A stretch of DNA of 64,000 nucleotides from assembly GCA_001643675.2 (NCBI GenBank), contig LSRY02000033.1, forward strand, positions 930,001 to 994,000, in the 5' to 3' direction. How positions within the stretch are numbered: position 1 is the stretch's first letter; each line of letters opens with the position of its first letter. Both the position numbers and the translations under genes were made by a program. Positions 55,801 to 64,000 of this stretch are shown piece after piece. Below the pieces are notes generated by a model that made no database searches, had not been told where the DNA came from, and saw only the letters and a list, made by a program, of their open reading frames with translations. The DNA is from Monocercomonoides exilis (taxonomy: Eukaryota; Preaxostyla; Oxymonadida; Polymastigidae).

Positions 55801-57791
55801 AACAGGTGCCGAGCAAACACCCGCCGACCCCATGCGCTCCTCCTCCCCTCTCCAGATTGCCGCGCCTTTCTCATCGGACACCCACTGACTGAAGGAGGCG
55901 ATGTCGATGAGTTCTGTGAAATGCTTGATTTCGCCATCGATGATGATGATGATGGCAAAGAAGAAATAGAAGAAGAAGAAGAAGATGATGATGATGAGTC
56001 GAATGAGTGAAGTGTTTCGTGAAGTGTGCTTTGTGAAATGGCGTTGTCAGAAGATTTCTGCTCATCTTTTGTTGATGATGACGATGATGATGATACTGCC
56101 TCAATCACAGTTGCCTCCTCTTTCGTTGCAGAGAAGCACCCCACAAACGCGTGTCTGTCTGTCAGCGACACAACGTCCAGATACACATCCAGCCCCAGCC
56201 TCTCCTCCACTGCGGCTGCCCGGCACTTGTTGTCTGAGAACAGCGAGTGCCCCACAATCGCCTCTCCATGCTCATTCCCTTGCCTTCCTCTCCTTTCCCC
56301 GTTTTGGGAGTTTGCCTGTGCCTCTGCTCCACCCCCATCCACAGGCGTCTGCACACAAACATGCATCCCCCCGCCCTCCGACTGCGCCCAGCACCCCATC
56401 AACCAGCACTCCCGCATCACCACCCACACCTCCTCGCCACACACCCCGCCTCCCTTCGCCTCCTCCACCCCGCACCCCTCAAACTCGCACCCCTCAATCT
56501 CCACCACCACCACTGCCTCTCCTGCCCCTTTCTCCCTGTCTGCCAGCGCCACCCCGCCTCCTCCCCTCAGCCCTCTGCACCCGCTGAACCGGCACCTCCT
56601 CACCTCGCACCCGCTCACACACTCCACCGACACTCCTCCCCCGCTCCCAGCTGACGAGCTGCAGTTCACAAACACACTCTCGCTCAGCTTGCACTGCAGC
56701 CAACTCGCTCCTCCTCCCTCGTTCCTCCCTCTGCCCCAGCCCTGCCGCCTGCCCCGCAGCAGAATCGCCCCGCCGTTCAGCAGCGCCCGCGCCCCGTAGA
56801 ACCCGCACTCCTCCACCTCCACCGTGAGCGGCGCCTGCGTGTTCGCTGCGTAGATCGCTCCTCCCTCAATCGCCTCTCCCAGCTCCCGCCACTCGCACCC
56901 CACAAACCGGCACCGCGGATAGTGCGTGCTGATGTCCTTCCGCCTGCCCCACCCGACATGGCTCTCTTCGCACCCTGCCTTCCGCCAGCACCCCGTGTGT
57001 GTTGTGTTCCCCTCCTCCACCGAGTCTCCCAAGGCCATCGACCCCACAATCCCCCCATACAGCTCGTCCTCAACCCTCCGAAACACACAGCTCGCCACAA
57101 CACTCCTCCCAAACACCCCTCCCCCAACCCCCTTCGCCCCTGCCTCTCTGCTGATGTTCACAAACTCGCATCCCCACCCCCACACCTCCTCCCCCTGCAG
57201 CAGCGGCCCTGCCGCCACTCCAAACGAGCAAAGCCTCGTTTCTGAAATCTTCACACTCACCCCGCCGGCTGCACCTAACCCTGTTCCAGCCCCTTCAACT
57301 GCCTCCACCAGAGGCGCCACATGCATCCCCTTCCAGTGCCCACCGATCGTCACATTCCCAAACTCAGCCACCCCCCCTCTGCTCTCAAACGCACTCCTTT
57401 TCTCAACATCGCGCCCCTCCACCATGCACCCCCACGCCTCCAGCACACCCTCCTCCACACAAAATATCTTGCTTGCCTCCCGCGCCCGAGCAAGCTGCAC
57501 CCCCACCACCCTCACCGTGCTGTTCCGCAAAAACCCGCTCATCATTATTTCTGTCCCTTCCGCCACACGAAGGTGGCCTCTTGGCTCTTTTCCAGAGCTT
57601 GCGTTTCCATGCAAAGGTGTCTCCGTTCCTCTGCTTTTGCGTGCCTGTTCTTCTCTCGGGGCCTCAGAATCAAACGATTTGACAAAATTGCTTTTCCCTG
57701 GCCCTGTGCCCCTTTTCCACGCGTCAGCACCAGAACCCTGCGCAATGCAGAGCACTGCCATTGCTATCGCCACAACATGCCGAATCGCCAT
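46869..57791 (-). CDS. Giant beta-helix ectodomain / transmembrane / pseudokinase protein, right-arm copy
   Basis: Fully open frame of 3,640 residues from ATG 57,791 (same signal-peptide start as the left copy). All landmarks are kept: beta-helix repeats, CG...PC boundaries, the transmembrane helix (about 49,800-49,870), degenerate kinase C-lobe with YKAPELF and FTVGMLLLEMMSG, Glu/Arg coiled coil and the IQ-like end (ARTILKFWRRW). Relative to the left copy it has several in-frame indels. Examples are fewer AEG triplets but extra GEER units after the transmembrane helix, a shorter kinase-side Glu run, and an added EAEGE/EEKEKEKEER stretch near the C-terminus. The absence of frameshifts over ~10.9 kb, despite many indels, argues that both copies are constrained proteins. 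Confidence 0.8.
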   Translation of the reverse strand: MAIRHVVAIAMAVLCIAQGSGADAWKRGTGPGKSNFVKSFDSEAPREEQARKSRGTETPLHGNASSGKEPRGHLRVAEGTEIMMSGFLRNSTVRVVGVQLARAREASKIFCVEEGVLEAWGCMVEGRDVEKRSAFESRGGVAEFGNVTIGGHWKGMHVAPLVEAVEGAGTGLGAAGGVSVKISETRLCSFGVAAGPLLQGEEVWGWGCEFVNISREAGAKGVGGGVFGRSVVASCVFRRVEDELYGGIVGSMALGDSVEEGNTTHTGCWRKAGCEESHVGWGRRKDISTHYPRCRFVGCEWRELGEAIEGGAIYAANTQAPLTVEVEECGFYGARALLNGGAILLRGRRQGWGRGRNEGGGASWLQCKLSESVFVNCSSSAGSGGGVSVECVSGCEVRRCRFSGCRGLRGGGGVALADREKGAGEAVVVVEIEGCEFEGCGVEEAKGGGVCGEEVWVVMRECWLMGCWAQSEGGGMHVCVQTPVDGGGAEAQANSQNGERRGRQGNEHGEAIVGHSLFSDNKCRAAAVEERLGLDVYLDVVSLTDRHAFVGCFSATKEEATVIEAVSSSSSSSTKDEQKSSDNAISQSTLHETLHSFDSSSSSSSSSSISSLPSSSSSMAKSSISQNSSTSPPSVSGCPMRKARQSGEGRRSAWGRRVFARHLLDTRGEGGGEERDVGLEWMRTTMDRVYVSRSGSDEVGFCGWDEEHGCETMGKARGQLYCWGGEEGSEGCVDEESGGEGGGGSGSGRGRGRMRDEEEEAVAREMVIVSVDEKKEWEGVDFGEKAVDVSGAGAAVTRMWTRVMREGAWVVRVGGGRVRVSGVGIEQAGAERETGVVGVEGSGSAEVRKVEVVGAGGGGVVFGVSGAGKLVLVGVAVRDAALVSGAVVSVGAGGAQGVRLESCSFVNISRSGGSGGCVLDGEGGAFGVVCADCTFALCSAAGSMAGGGVGVWSEGATEAAELWRCTLSSCRAAAGAAGSGAAEGRGGGVHVRVSESGGFVLRELQFVGNEATHGRDVFVVCPVLRDVVTEEAFAFRRGIADTRNSLCGTDAECQDVDLVWLLTGVKHEGVVYVHYALAGGGGGGQQPKCGFDSAVECGTEEVPCERLAVGRGRFAEGSREKRLVVKGECVMGGVGDLSGMEVERWVGEEEGSTEPGVVSFAVLGGAGGEVQGIGNGGVLGVREIRFVLYSEVEPPDGVLIETHGERAEFRDCVFEAHGGAGVIGYVLGRGVRGLFGMERCVVRGSGVTRYVGSVFELETSIGGGVFVETRVEGLAVGEGSVWRVRKNTTETERGVVQEGLRLEECEAEEVKGGAGVPCLVSFEEGCMMGVQVVGGAVRECLSASSAKGGAMLVGVAGEHRFVLNGTVVECSEVGERGAGRLAYVECGAGAEFLFVHPTFTPLASTLSECFVRVSCGEMADADVVRGFECDIFLFSAGGSSTFYGVEFGGEGLLETLLDTVLGSQTHEVVVSGETGADTAECGGRAQACRTFDYGWRRVRAWDASEELPRLRVNGTGMVGREVYLGYRVIEGAEEGVQARLVVGSAVLRRSSSAGAVFTNAEEGKLSCVGVEYPRVLELGQRVLFLVVGGVLEVEDGRVVCRSRGEAAGEAEAGGAAEFQLVRGTGGELRVRNTSIGSEYVGSVFKEAAMEVAGMVCEFVGVNVSNIGAPESGEGGALAVDVGAAGSLKLNSGASGAAAAAVGCVCSEYSGRGGFLYVECGSRSASVEVGAMGFSKNEARWGKNIYVRAGRLEDVVREEQMGFGWEAWKGDEEAFCGDETGGGAGAGVVVNLLVYLMGLQYGVVHVSETKGRGYPGCGSAGAPCATFEQGVANSAAEGGRRTMRVVRGVEVARGCDVSGFAIESSGDTAANVTLAGSVAGSTERAVLTNEGALSFLRVRFVVPREFAGGQRVLVGTYTAAGSVAVEESQFDFTGAGAGAVQFSLLEIVGGVGEVVGCTVSGVSFGVEMFVFREEEEEEAFVEELLNGVKGGKRGKGRRNEGWGMFEVRGCNFTNVRTELNGSVVSEGAQGAGYRIANGTVQSCQTTQNGGGCFVEIGAGSRVSVEDVRMVWCGAGERGGAVYVRIGSGAGHEELGLGLHRLSFAGNSGAAGRDVFVECLNMERQVHYSAFTLTREQFEGASGYEIRGCDGLVGCGAGDGVDLFEVIRFRRGREVFASSTAGGRTEQRMCGTEGAPCGTLAVAAEHLDNEAGKMLHVVGRVELRGQAVLEDVGVQRWGEGSRAEIGIEIGEAGEEEEEEGEEGNGRANGVDEALPLIMAHGEVRFEEVGIEVRALRGGGAGHPAIIGTDGQLALVKCELWCSGGGGGEESSQLVGCPLILADGSGGMGRSGECVLVVEECVVRGEGQRQSDPEVIRGRRARVEVGGTAVSGVFGAGSRSGLCRMESQLVLVEECECRVWNTSVVNSSKGGIGQRGGVVVVDGVEFGDNNPLIEGYPSVRRNMVCSGGGVVEVRGIRNGERAGESRSWWIMEEGCVVEGASGGAGGVYFRPVLTNVSWTSSGGQARLEFVGRELVQCGLYFQIIVRGADGGERVRTYRFESTGQNTERRGYGRIGREVIEESGAEEEVLARVVYSSEELAVEERGGGEGGEGRAGEEAGEGGKFYATAAIVLKGKGAGAGRRQSLYERYGWPIILFMGMSAVGVVVVVVIVGCCVRQRRQGKERERRLVESGSKVLGQNREMQSAAFERVRRYGADGAEVGEEDVEVGVLLSALAQDKEMAEAARKSKAESGNAEGAEGSAGEERGEERGEERGEGHDGQEGNEGNEGNEGQEGQEEHEGGGREGEESNESNENEGRDGGREEGGDERAEEREEREGEGEGRRGESGMGTGMREERRGSVWLGRRKKIPCIRCESPFGGVIVDEGRTLARLLHWEEEESGGGEEGAGEEGGLWEELRRGFGGGSAEERARCAAKVVFWVVNGCQHILRSGESGMLLMNLSPWAVMVSGEDVVVKRYGSKRRGEARRSEERALRYKAPELFTREDCGEGRRKREQRARAESERRARMERERMERARMENERGERGMECAGEREVRELGPEVFGGWSGEEGGREDVVEVNEKVRFRADATEKSVSFTVGMLLLEMMSGRRPFWEAESEFGAGKEVYRGKGQEYGRRVMEEILAGGRGGGSGGGEGGEGEGDRGGGESTALRLSVFDALIEQCLSTEEGERPSLNEIKRELMNLFEAGSKELSGEHAFVDDEEEEEDEDEEEDEDEEEEGEEREGEGRYCGRGRSVDEEGQRDAQSGSEERRRERREGLEQGKEQGREEERDQERDREREEREKLVRLIEETRRKGQQQEEEEKEAVKREEARVKERLAEKLRRRWAMGGRRSERGKGEADREGADGEEGKEKDDDGDDDDGEYRVSAGRREERKKREERENERNMWMRELAQAQRREEEKRREEEKRREEEARRGEEEAAAREKAAAERRRAEEEQAAAEAGRRREAGEVIVRVWKERQEVWAAKRELRELRQEKREREERERKRREEEEAEAMGEEGAAEAEERAQREREELEELEEMRRREEEAEAEGEAEGEAEGEERRRAEEEEKEKEKEERKRKEEEERKEKEEKEKEEERKKKEAARTILKFWRRWKEGKRREEGVDGDGDGDGEPEEAGVQEEGNSGG

Positions 57792-58456
57792 CGGCTGCCA
57801 GCTCGCAGAAAAATTAAACAAGGATTGGCAATAAAAAAATAATGCTTTGTGTTTTGAAAACAACATTGGGCAGGCTCGATCATTGATGGAAAACAAACTG
57901 TTTTGCGGGGCAGCAGAAGATTGCGGATGACTGAATGTCTTTCTGCTCTTTCTGCTCATTCTGCTCTGCTGCCTTTTTGTTTGGCTGTGCAATGAACCAA
58001 GCGCTGCAGCTGGTGGCGCTGGCGAAACTCTGCTGTTTCGTGTGTTCTGTGCTGTGGACTGCAGCACATTTCATGCCCTGATTATTTCCTGATGAAATCA
58101 TTTCAATTCTATTTTTCGTTGCCTTCGTGTGGAAACACGGAGGAAAATCACGAAACAATGTTTGCGATTCGCTTTTGGATTTCAAACGAGCATTCTGCCC
58201 TTTTTCTTTTTCAAAACTTTTTTACCCCCCGAGCACAAAAAAGACACAAACAAGCAAATGAAAGCTGACAGAAAAATATATTCTCAAAATAATCTTTGTC
58301 TTTGATGTGCTGAAATGACTAAAAACAATCAGATGACCGCTTGCCTTTCCTTTCCGCTCCGCCCCAGCTCTTCCGATTCTTCTTGCTCTTCCGGTTATTC
58401 CAGTTCTTCAGGCCCTTCTCCAAGGGCATTGCGCAGCATTGTTCAGCTCAGGGTGT
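57792..58456. other. Intergenic stretch between giant gene and LysRS, right arm
   Basis: Counterpart of 15,925-16,571, with modest divergence including small indels (for example near 58,185-58,240). Nothing coding is supported; it holds the 5' flank of the giant gene and the 3' flank of LysRS. Confidence 0.5.
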
Positions 58457-60370
58457 TCACGACGAGGTTGAGGGTGCAGAGGGTGCAGGAGAGGTTGAGG
58501 AGGAAGAGGAAGAGGAAGACGAGGATGAAGATGAGGATGAAGGAGTGGTTGAGGAAGAGGCTGTCTGTGCGCCCTCCGCAGCCAGCAGCTGCGTGGGGTT
58601 GACAATCTCGGGGCGCAGCGTGGGGAACAGGATCACATCCTGGATGGTCGGCGCCTGCGTCAGCATGATCACCGCACGGTCGATCCCGAACCCCCACCCG
58701 GCTGTGGGCGGCAGCCCGTACTCCAGCGAGCGGCAGAAGTACTCGTCGATCAGCGTCGCCTCCTCGTCTCCCTGCGCCTTCGCTGCCGCCTGCGCGTCAA
58801 ACCGCTTCCGCTGCACCACCGGGTCGTTCAGCTCCGTGTACGCGTTCGCCAGCTCCGTGTGGTTCACAAACAGCTCAAACCGCTCGGTCCACTGCGGGTT
58901 CGCCCGGTGGTACTTCGCCAGCGGAGACATGATCGCCGGCTGGTCGCACAGGAACGTCGGGTTCTTGAACGACGGCTCCAGATACTTCTCTGCCATCTTG
59001 TCCAGCAGCCGCGCCGTCGTGAATGGCGGCGTGCACGGCACCTCCCGCTCCTTCGCCAGCTTCCGCAGGAACTCGTTCGTCTCCGGCGTCGACAGGTCTG
59101 CCGGGAACTCCACCCCCATCTCCTTCGCCAGCTCCGCCATGAACGACACCCGCCGGAACGGCCGCGCAAACGACACCTCCACCAGCTTCTCCGGGTCCTC
59201 CTTGTCCCGCAGCACCACCGTCTCCCGCCCGCCGTTCAGCATCTTCACCATCCCGTTCAGCATCTCCTCCGTCAGCTCCATCAGGTCGTTGTAGTCCAGG
59301 AACGCCGCATAGAACTCGCACGACGTGAACTCCGGGTTGTGCGTCTGGTCCATCCCCTCGTTCCGGAACAGCCGCCCGATCTCGTACACCCGGTTCATGC
59401 CCCCCACAATCAGCCGCTTCAGATACAGCTCCGGCGCCACACGCATGTACATGTCGATGTCCAGCGTGTTGTGGTGCGTCACAAACGGCTTCGCCGTCGC
59501 CCCGCCCGCTATCGTGTTCAGGATCGGCGTCTCCACCTCCAGGAACCCCCGCTCGTTCAGGTACTGCCGCATGTACGTGATGATCCTCGACCGCGTCTTG
59601 AACCGCGCCAGGCTCTCCGGGTTGAACATCAGGTCCAGCTCCCGCATCCGGTGCCGCAGCTCCTGGTCCTTCACCACACGCGGCATCATGTGCAGGCACG
59701 GCGACAGCAGCACCACCTTGCTCGGGAACAGGCTCAGCTCCCCGCGCTTCGTCTTCCCCGGGTGCCCAACCGCCCCGACCCAGTCCCCGCGCCGCAGCTT
59801 GTCGTGCACCGCCGCAAACTCCTCTGCGCTCTCCGCTGCCCGCAGGTCGCACATCAGCTGGATCTTCTGCCCGTCGTTGTGGATGTCGTAGAACACCAGC
59901 TTCGCGCTCTGCCGCCGCAGCAGCATGATCCGCCCTGCCACCGACACCGTGTCTGCCTCCACGCGCGCCCCTGCCTCCAGCGCCCCGTACTTTTCTATGA
60001 ACTCCCCGATGCTCAGCGTCACCCCAAACTTGTGCGGGTAGTTCGGGTTCCGCTCGTCCTTCGACTCTCCATATATCACTTTCTTCCGGTTCTCGAAGTA
60101 GAACCGCGGGTCCACATTCTCCTCCTCGTCTGCGTGGCTTCCTTTCCCCTCCCCCGCGCTCCCCTTCCCCTCTGCTTCGCGCTTTGCTGCCGCCTCCCGC
60201 TTCGCCGCCTCTTTCTCCTCCTTCTTCTTCTGCGCCGCCTCCAGCTTCCCCAGACGCTTCTGCGCATTCTTCGACAGCGGTGCCCCGGGCGCGCCGCTTG
60301 CCCCTTCTCCGGCCTCTGCGCCCTCGGGCTTCTTTTCTTCTGCTAGCTCCGTTTTTGCGTTTTGTTCCAT
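58457..60370 (-). CDS. KARS1: Cytosolic lysyl-tRNA synthetase, right-arm copy
   Basis: Second full-length LysRS, 637 residues, single exon. Motifs 1, 2 and 3 are identical to the left copy, and the poly-Ser C-terminal extension has the same length although its codons are rearranged. Visible protein differences are Thr7, Gly41 and Ala460 where the left copy has Ala, Ala and Thr; all three lie outside the active-site motifs. Both copies therefore look functional. The same extreme G/C-ending codon use applies. An essential housekeeping enzyme at two identical-order loci is an internal control showing that the arms are not simply decaying. Confidence 0.97.
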   Translation of the reverse strand: MEQNAKTELAEEKKPEGAEAGEGASGAPGAPLSKNAQKRLGKLEAAQKKKEEKEAAKREAAAKREAEGKGSAGEGKGSHADEEENVDPRFYFENRKKVIYGESKDERNPNYPHKFGVTLSIGEFIEKYGALEAGARVEADTVSVAGRIMLLRRQSAKLVFYDIHNDGQKIQLMCDLRAAESAEEFAAVHDKLRRGDWVGAVGHPGKTKRGELSLFPSKVVLLSPCLHMMPRVVKDQELRHRMRELDLMFNPESLARFKTRSRIITYMRQYLNERGFLEVETPILNTIAGGATAKPFVTHHNTLDIDMYMRVAPELYLKRLIVGGMNRVYEIGRLFRNEGMDQTHNPEFTSCEFYAAFLDYNDLMELTEEMLNGMVKMLNGGRETVVLRDKEDPEKLVEVSFARPFRRVSFMAELAKEMGVEFPADLSTPETNEFLRKLAKEREVPCTPPFTTARLLDKMAEKYLEPSFKNPTFLCDQPAIMSPLAKYHRANPQWTERFELFVNHTELANAYTELNDPVVQRKRFDAQAAAKAQGDEEATLIDEYFCRSLEYGLPPTAGWGFGIDRAVIMLTQAPTIQDVILFPTLRPEIVNPTQLLAAEGAQTASSSTTPSSSSSSSSSSSSSSSTSPAPSAPSTSS

Positions 60371-60599
60371 TTCTGATCAACCCACTTGTCGATGCCCTGC
60401 GCCCATAAGATACAATGATTGAGATAAAAAATGTTGTGATGTCTTGCACAGAGTGTTATCAGCGACATCACAAGCACCAGGCAGATGCATGATTTATTTA
60501 CGAGAACATAGTGAAAATTTGTTGTTGAGCCATTGAACAATGATTCAACATTTGTTTGTGAATTGAGAACAAGAAATCTTGTGATCTCCCAAAAGTATT

Positions 60600-61345
60600 T
60601 GTGCCTGCTGTGAATGTGAATGTTTTATTCCTTTTGTGTGCATGGGATTTTGTACAGACATTGAACTGACCAGATTTTGCTGATGGAGCTGGGCAAGCCT
60701 TTTTTGGTCTTTTCGTTTGTGCTGTGGGAGTCCAAGGCGAGAAGGTCGGAGCGAAGAAGATTGTTGTTGACTTCTATTTTCTCTGTGGGGAAAAGGGGAT
60801 GTTAATATTTCCCTGGATTTTGATGGACAAATGGACTCGGAGCACCAATTGCTCAAAATTCCAACAAGCAGAGTCTGTTTTGAAGGCAGAAGCATTGCAT
60901 TTGTGTTAGTCTGCTTTCATTGCTTATTAAGCGTGTGCGCCTTCATTATTTTGAGCAGGGTGCAGCGAAATTCGAAAAGGGAGTTGCGGAAGAGGCTGAA
61001 CAAAGACGAAGAGGAAAGGAGAAGATGGCTTTGTTTGTCTTGGTGATAGAATCGTTAAGTCACATCTCGACTTGCTGTTGTTATGGCAAATGGGCAGATG
61101 CTGGATGCAACGCTGTGAGATCCTCTTTGATTGCAGATGCTTTTCTGGGAGGAAGCACAGAAAAAAGAAAAAGGAGTTTGCTTGTTGGAGATTTCTTCTC
61201 TCCAGCTCCTTTGCTTCATTTCACCTTCACTCAGCGCGAAAGGATATGGTCTGGTTCTCAATGGACATGATAAATTGTACTGTTTTATCATCTCTTTTGT
61301 AAATCCTTCCGTTTCGTCTTTTTTCCAGAACATAAAGAGCCATTC
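60600..61345 (+). pseudogene. Decayed gene relic, right-arm copy
   Basis: Counterpart of the relic at 13,030-13,790. It keeps ADGAGQAFFGLF, KIVVDFYFLCGEKG and a frame EQGAAKFEKGVAEEAEQ running into MALFVLVIES without the stop seen in the left arm. It then diverges where the left copy reads EPFDIPMGIAIVMANEQ (here replaced by an altered stretch from about 61,050 to 61,110). Frames still do not join into one protein. Identity unknown. Confidence 0.35.
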
Positions 61346-61444
61346 CACTTCAAATCAGCCTTTTCGAACAGGGAGAGCATTGATTTGGTGATTGGGGTGT
61401 GTTACATTTTTATCATTTCAAAACAATGAATGAAAGAATTTCTA

Positions 61445-61921
61445 ATGTTTGAATTTACTGGGTTCTGAAGCTTTCCGTTGACTGAAAATCTTTTTAAAGT
61501 TAAAGGCCAAACTATCAAAATAAGTTAGATGATTCATATTTAAAATAAGAATCCAGTTTTGTTCAATAATTGCAAGAACTGTTGCAATTTTTTAATGTTG
61601 AATATTTCACTGTTTAGATATTTAACACTACTTCAATAAATTGTCACAGGCTTGTGTAATTAAATTTGTGTGTGCGTGTGTTCGAGTTGAAAATAAAAAT
61701 CGAAAAAAACCGCCAGGAGTAACAAAACAATAAGCATTGAAAATCAAATGCTTCTTTCAACGGAAAAGGAATGCTATAAAAACAGCTTGAAAACTTGTAA
61801 ATACTCAAAAGAGAATGAAAAATAAGCAAACTTATATTCAACATAAACTTTAAAAGATGATAGCTGAATTGAAAATAAAGAATTAACAATGTTGTTATTA
61901 TCAAATAGGTATAGTCTAATT
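61445..61921. other. AT-rich 3' flank of the SAPS gene, no gene seen
   Basis: 0.48 kb of single-copy AT-rich DNA outside the right arm, with a GTGTGTGCGTGTG stretch near 61,667. No supported frame. Confidence 0.55.
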
Positions 61922-64000
61922 TCATGAAAGAGAATGATCTGTACCAGCAGGAGCAGGTGAATGAGGCGGAGGGGATGTGGAGGCAGGCGGAGCAGGCGCA
62001 GCGGATGAGATGTATGTTGCGAGTGCTGTTTCGTTTTCGTTGAATCTCGTATCCTGCCTCTGAAGCTCTGTCTCCACAAGCAGCTTGTAAATTTCATCCC
62101 ACACTTTGTGACAGGCCTTGCCAGATGAAGAATTCACTTCCACTTTTTCATCTGTCGTTCTCTGCAAACTTTGCTCGTCTGCCTCATCGTCCAAAATAAG
62201 CATCATCTGCTTCTGGAAGCATTCGTCTCTGTCCTTCCACACATCTCCGCTCTTGCGCTCCTTCGCAACCTCTGCCGTGCTGTTCCAGTTGAGCCCTTTC
62301 TCCTCCACCGCCCTTTTCATATGCAGCATCCACCCATCCAATTTTGCCAGTTCTTCTTCGATTTCCTCAGAGTTGTCTTTCATCTCGTCCACAACACGCG
62401 CCAAGTGTGTCATCTGCGCAATGAGCGGTGCAGCTGGCGGTGGCGGAAGCGGAAGAAGAAGAGGAAGCAGCTGGTGTGCTGAATCAAACGCAATCAGTTC
62501 CTCCATCGCTGCCGAGTCCTCTTCACTCGCAAGACGCTGCAACTCAGTCTCAGAAAGATGCTCAGCCATTCTTTTCTTCGCTCGCTCTTCTCTTTCTTTC
62601 TTCTGCTGCTGCATTAGCTTCTCTTTCTCCTGTTGTATTTCATCCAGCTCCTCTTGTCTTCTCCTCTTCATCTCTTCAACGACTGCCATCCATTTCTTCA
62701 CTTGTTCCCTTCTTCTTTGCTTGTAGTGGAGAGACCAATAGATGCATCTGATGAGCTTGGCGTCTGACAGAAGAGAGAGCGAAAGAGGAAGCGAGCGAGT
62801 GTACAGAAGCTGCTCAAAAAGAGTGTAAAGCTCTGTGTGCAAGATAGAATTGTAAGGGAACTTGAACATGATGCGGACAAGCGGACAGAGAAGAGATTGA
62901 GAAGAATGTGAAGAAGAAGAAGAAGAAGAAGAAGATGGTGATGGTGATGTGGATGAAGATGAGTCGTTTGTTAGATCAAATTTCTGTGAAAAAAAGCCTT
63001 TTCGAAGGAAAGCATCGTCAATAGACAGTCCATAGCCACTTCGGATGATTGCAGAAAGCAAAGCGATTACTGTTCATATAATGTGCAAAGCAAACATAAA
63101 TGAATAAAATATAAAACAAGCAAATTGGTGGAATTTCGCAATTTGAATTAGCAGAATGAAAATCAAGAATAAAGTGACGGTGAAATTTAAGGAAAAGTTC
63201 AAAAACAATTTTAAATAAAAGGAGCAGATAATAAAGAATAAGCATTTGCAAAGTCTATTTATCAAACCTTTCAATCTGTAAAGTCCTAAACTCTGAGTTT
63301 TCAGAAGAATGGGCGGGGGAGGGTAGTTTACTACTTCTATTGTTTCATCATTAGATTGATAATTCAGATTATCAGCATGTGTTTTTAGGTGACATTCCTC
63401 TTCTTTTTTCAAATGTTCGTTTTCGTCTCCTTTTCCTTGGCAATTTTTATTGCCTGGCTCAGCCATGTTCAGCCATTCCACATTCAAGCAGCTCACAAAG
63501 CACGGAATTTCAGCCAAAATCCATCTCTTCAGAAAAGATGGCACATCCGCGTTGAACTCAACAGGCTTTTGCTCATCATAAACTGCCCTTTTGTGCTCTT
63601 CAGCTGTTTGTTTGGTGCCATCTGAATCTTCTGATGTGCCTTTGGAAGAGTCTTCTTTTATTTCTTGCTGTGCATTTTGTGTGTTTTGTGTGTTGTTTGC
63701 AGTTTCTGCTTCGTCGGCTGCTTCGCACCAGAACTGGTAATTGAATTGATTGCAGAACACGAAATCGATCAGAAGCTGAACAGCAGTAACAGCAGAAGAG
63801 ACAGGAATGCAAGGACAGCCACAGCTGGTGGCTTTGTCGCATTTCAATGAGGATGATGTGGAGGATGTTTCAGAGGAAGTTGCAGAAGAAGATGTTGAAG
63901 AAGAAAGGCGAATTGGAAAATAATTATTTTCTATCAATTTTGATCTGTCATGAGAGTCATGTCGGTTAAAAGTTGCAATTTGAAGCAATAAGTTCATCTC
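61922..64000 (-). CDS. SAPS-domain protein (PP6/Sit4 regulatory subunit-like), 3' part
   Basis: Exon from the right edge of the window to 63268, then exon 63069-61922, joined in phase across a 198-nt intron (AAAG|GTTTGA...GAACAG|TAATCG). The splice creates SLGLYRLKVIALLSAIIRSG, which with FPYNSILHTELYTLFEQLL downstream matches the SAPS domain pattern (LG-x-RLK..ELL-L, then FKYPWNN-LH), the part that binds the PP6 catalytic subunit. Upstream, DVPSFLKRWILAEIPCFVSCL precedes a His/Lys/Glu-rich insert. After the SAPS core come a Glu/Lys/Gln coiled coil (about 62,560-62,700) and a Pro/Ala-rich end. A Met lies at 63,997 but the frame is open to the edge, so the gene may continue beyond the window. 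Role in phosphatase regulation is by family; confidence is moderate because the domain is divergent. Confidence 0.65.

Larger units (their letters stand above)
41445..61444 (-). repeat. Right arm of the ~20 kb inverted repeat
   Basis: Reverse complement of 12,935-32,894, ~40 bp longer because of small indels. The inner edge is sharp (TGATTGATCTCCGA at 41,445); the outer edge near 61,444 is followed by unrelated AT-rich DNA on both sides of the comparison. Confidence 0.95.

Noticed and set aside
12935-61444. Inverted repeat as a trivial assembly duplication
   Set aside because: The arms carry many private substitutions, codon indels and repeat-length differences, and both flanks and the spacer are distinct, so a simple copied contig is unlikely. 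A misjoin of two haplotypes is not excluded and is listed as the main test.
1-64000. tRNA and other structured RNA genes
   Set aside because: I looked for B-box-like GGTTCRANYCC and cloverleaf partners by eye and found none convincing; a covariance-model scan would be decisive and was not possible.
1-64000. Alternative genetic code as in some oxymonads (TAA/TAG read as Gln)
   Set aside because: TAA and TGA close recognisable proteins at the expected C-termini (eL24 TAA, LysRS TGA, SDR TAA).

Overview
Eukaryotic nuclear DNA, most likely from an anaerobic excavate protist of the oxymonad (Preaxostyla) type. The taxon is an inference. It rests on short spliceosomal introns that I could phase by hand, the standard genetic code (TAA and TGA both close recognisable genes), heavy low-complexity insertion in conserved proteins, and a giant beta-helix receptor-like protein. 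Nothing bacterial, viral or organellar is evident.

Layout. 1-12,934 is moderately AT-rich single-copy DNA: the 3' part of a HEAT-like gene (+), a DDX31/Dbp7 DEAD-box helicase (-), a small membrane protein (-) head to head with a calmodulin-like EF-hand gene (+), and an unusually long importin alpha (-). 12,935-32,894 and 41,445-61,444 are the two arms of a ~20 kb inverted repeat. Each arm holds, from outside to inside, a decayed gene, cytosolic lysyl-tRNA synthetase, a ~3,640-residue beta-helix/transmembrane/pseudokinase protein, and, tail to tail with it, a CNNM-type metal transporter. The 8.55 kb AT-rich spacer carries a charged coiled-coil protein (+), a Rossmann-fold epimerase-like SDR (-) and ribosomal protein eL24 (+), plus hairpin repeats. 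61,445-64,000 carries the 3' part of a SAPS-domain (PP6 regulatory subunit) gene (-).

The most notable feature is the palindrome. Genes inside the arms use almost only G/C-ending codons, while genes in the spacer and flanks, including ribosomal protein eL24, do not. The arm copies differ by scattered substitutions, in-frame indels and single-G indels: CNNM is frame-broken at different places in each arm, whereas LysRS and the giant protein are open in both. This fits an old inverted duplication kept similar by arm-to-arm gene conversion, possibly GC-biased, but assembly error has to be excluded first.

Exon boundaries given below were chosen by GT/AG sites, reading phase and protein family fit; none is backed by transcript data.
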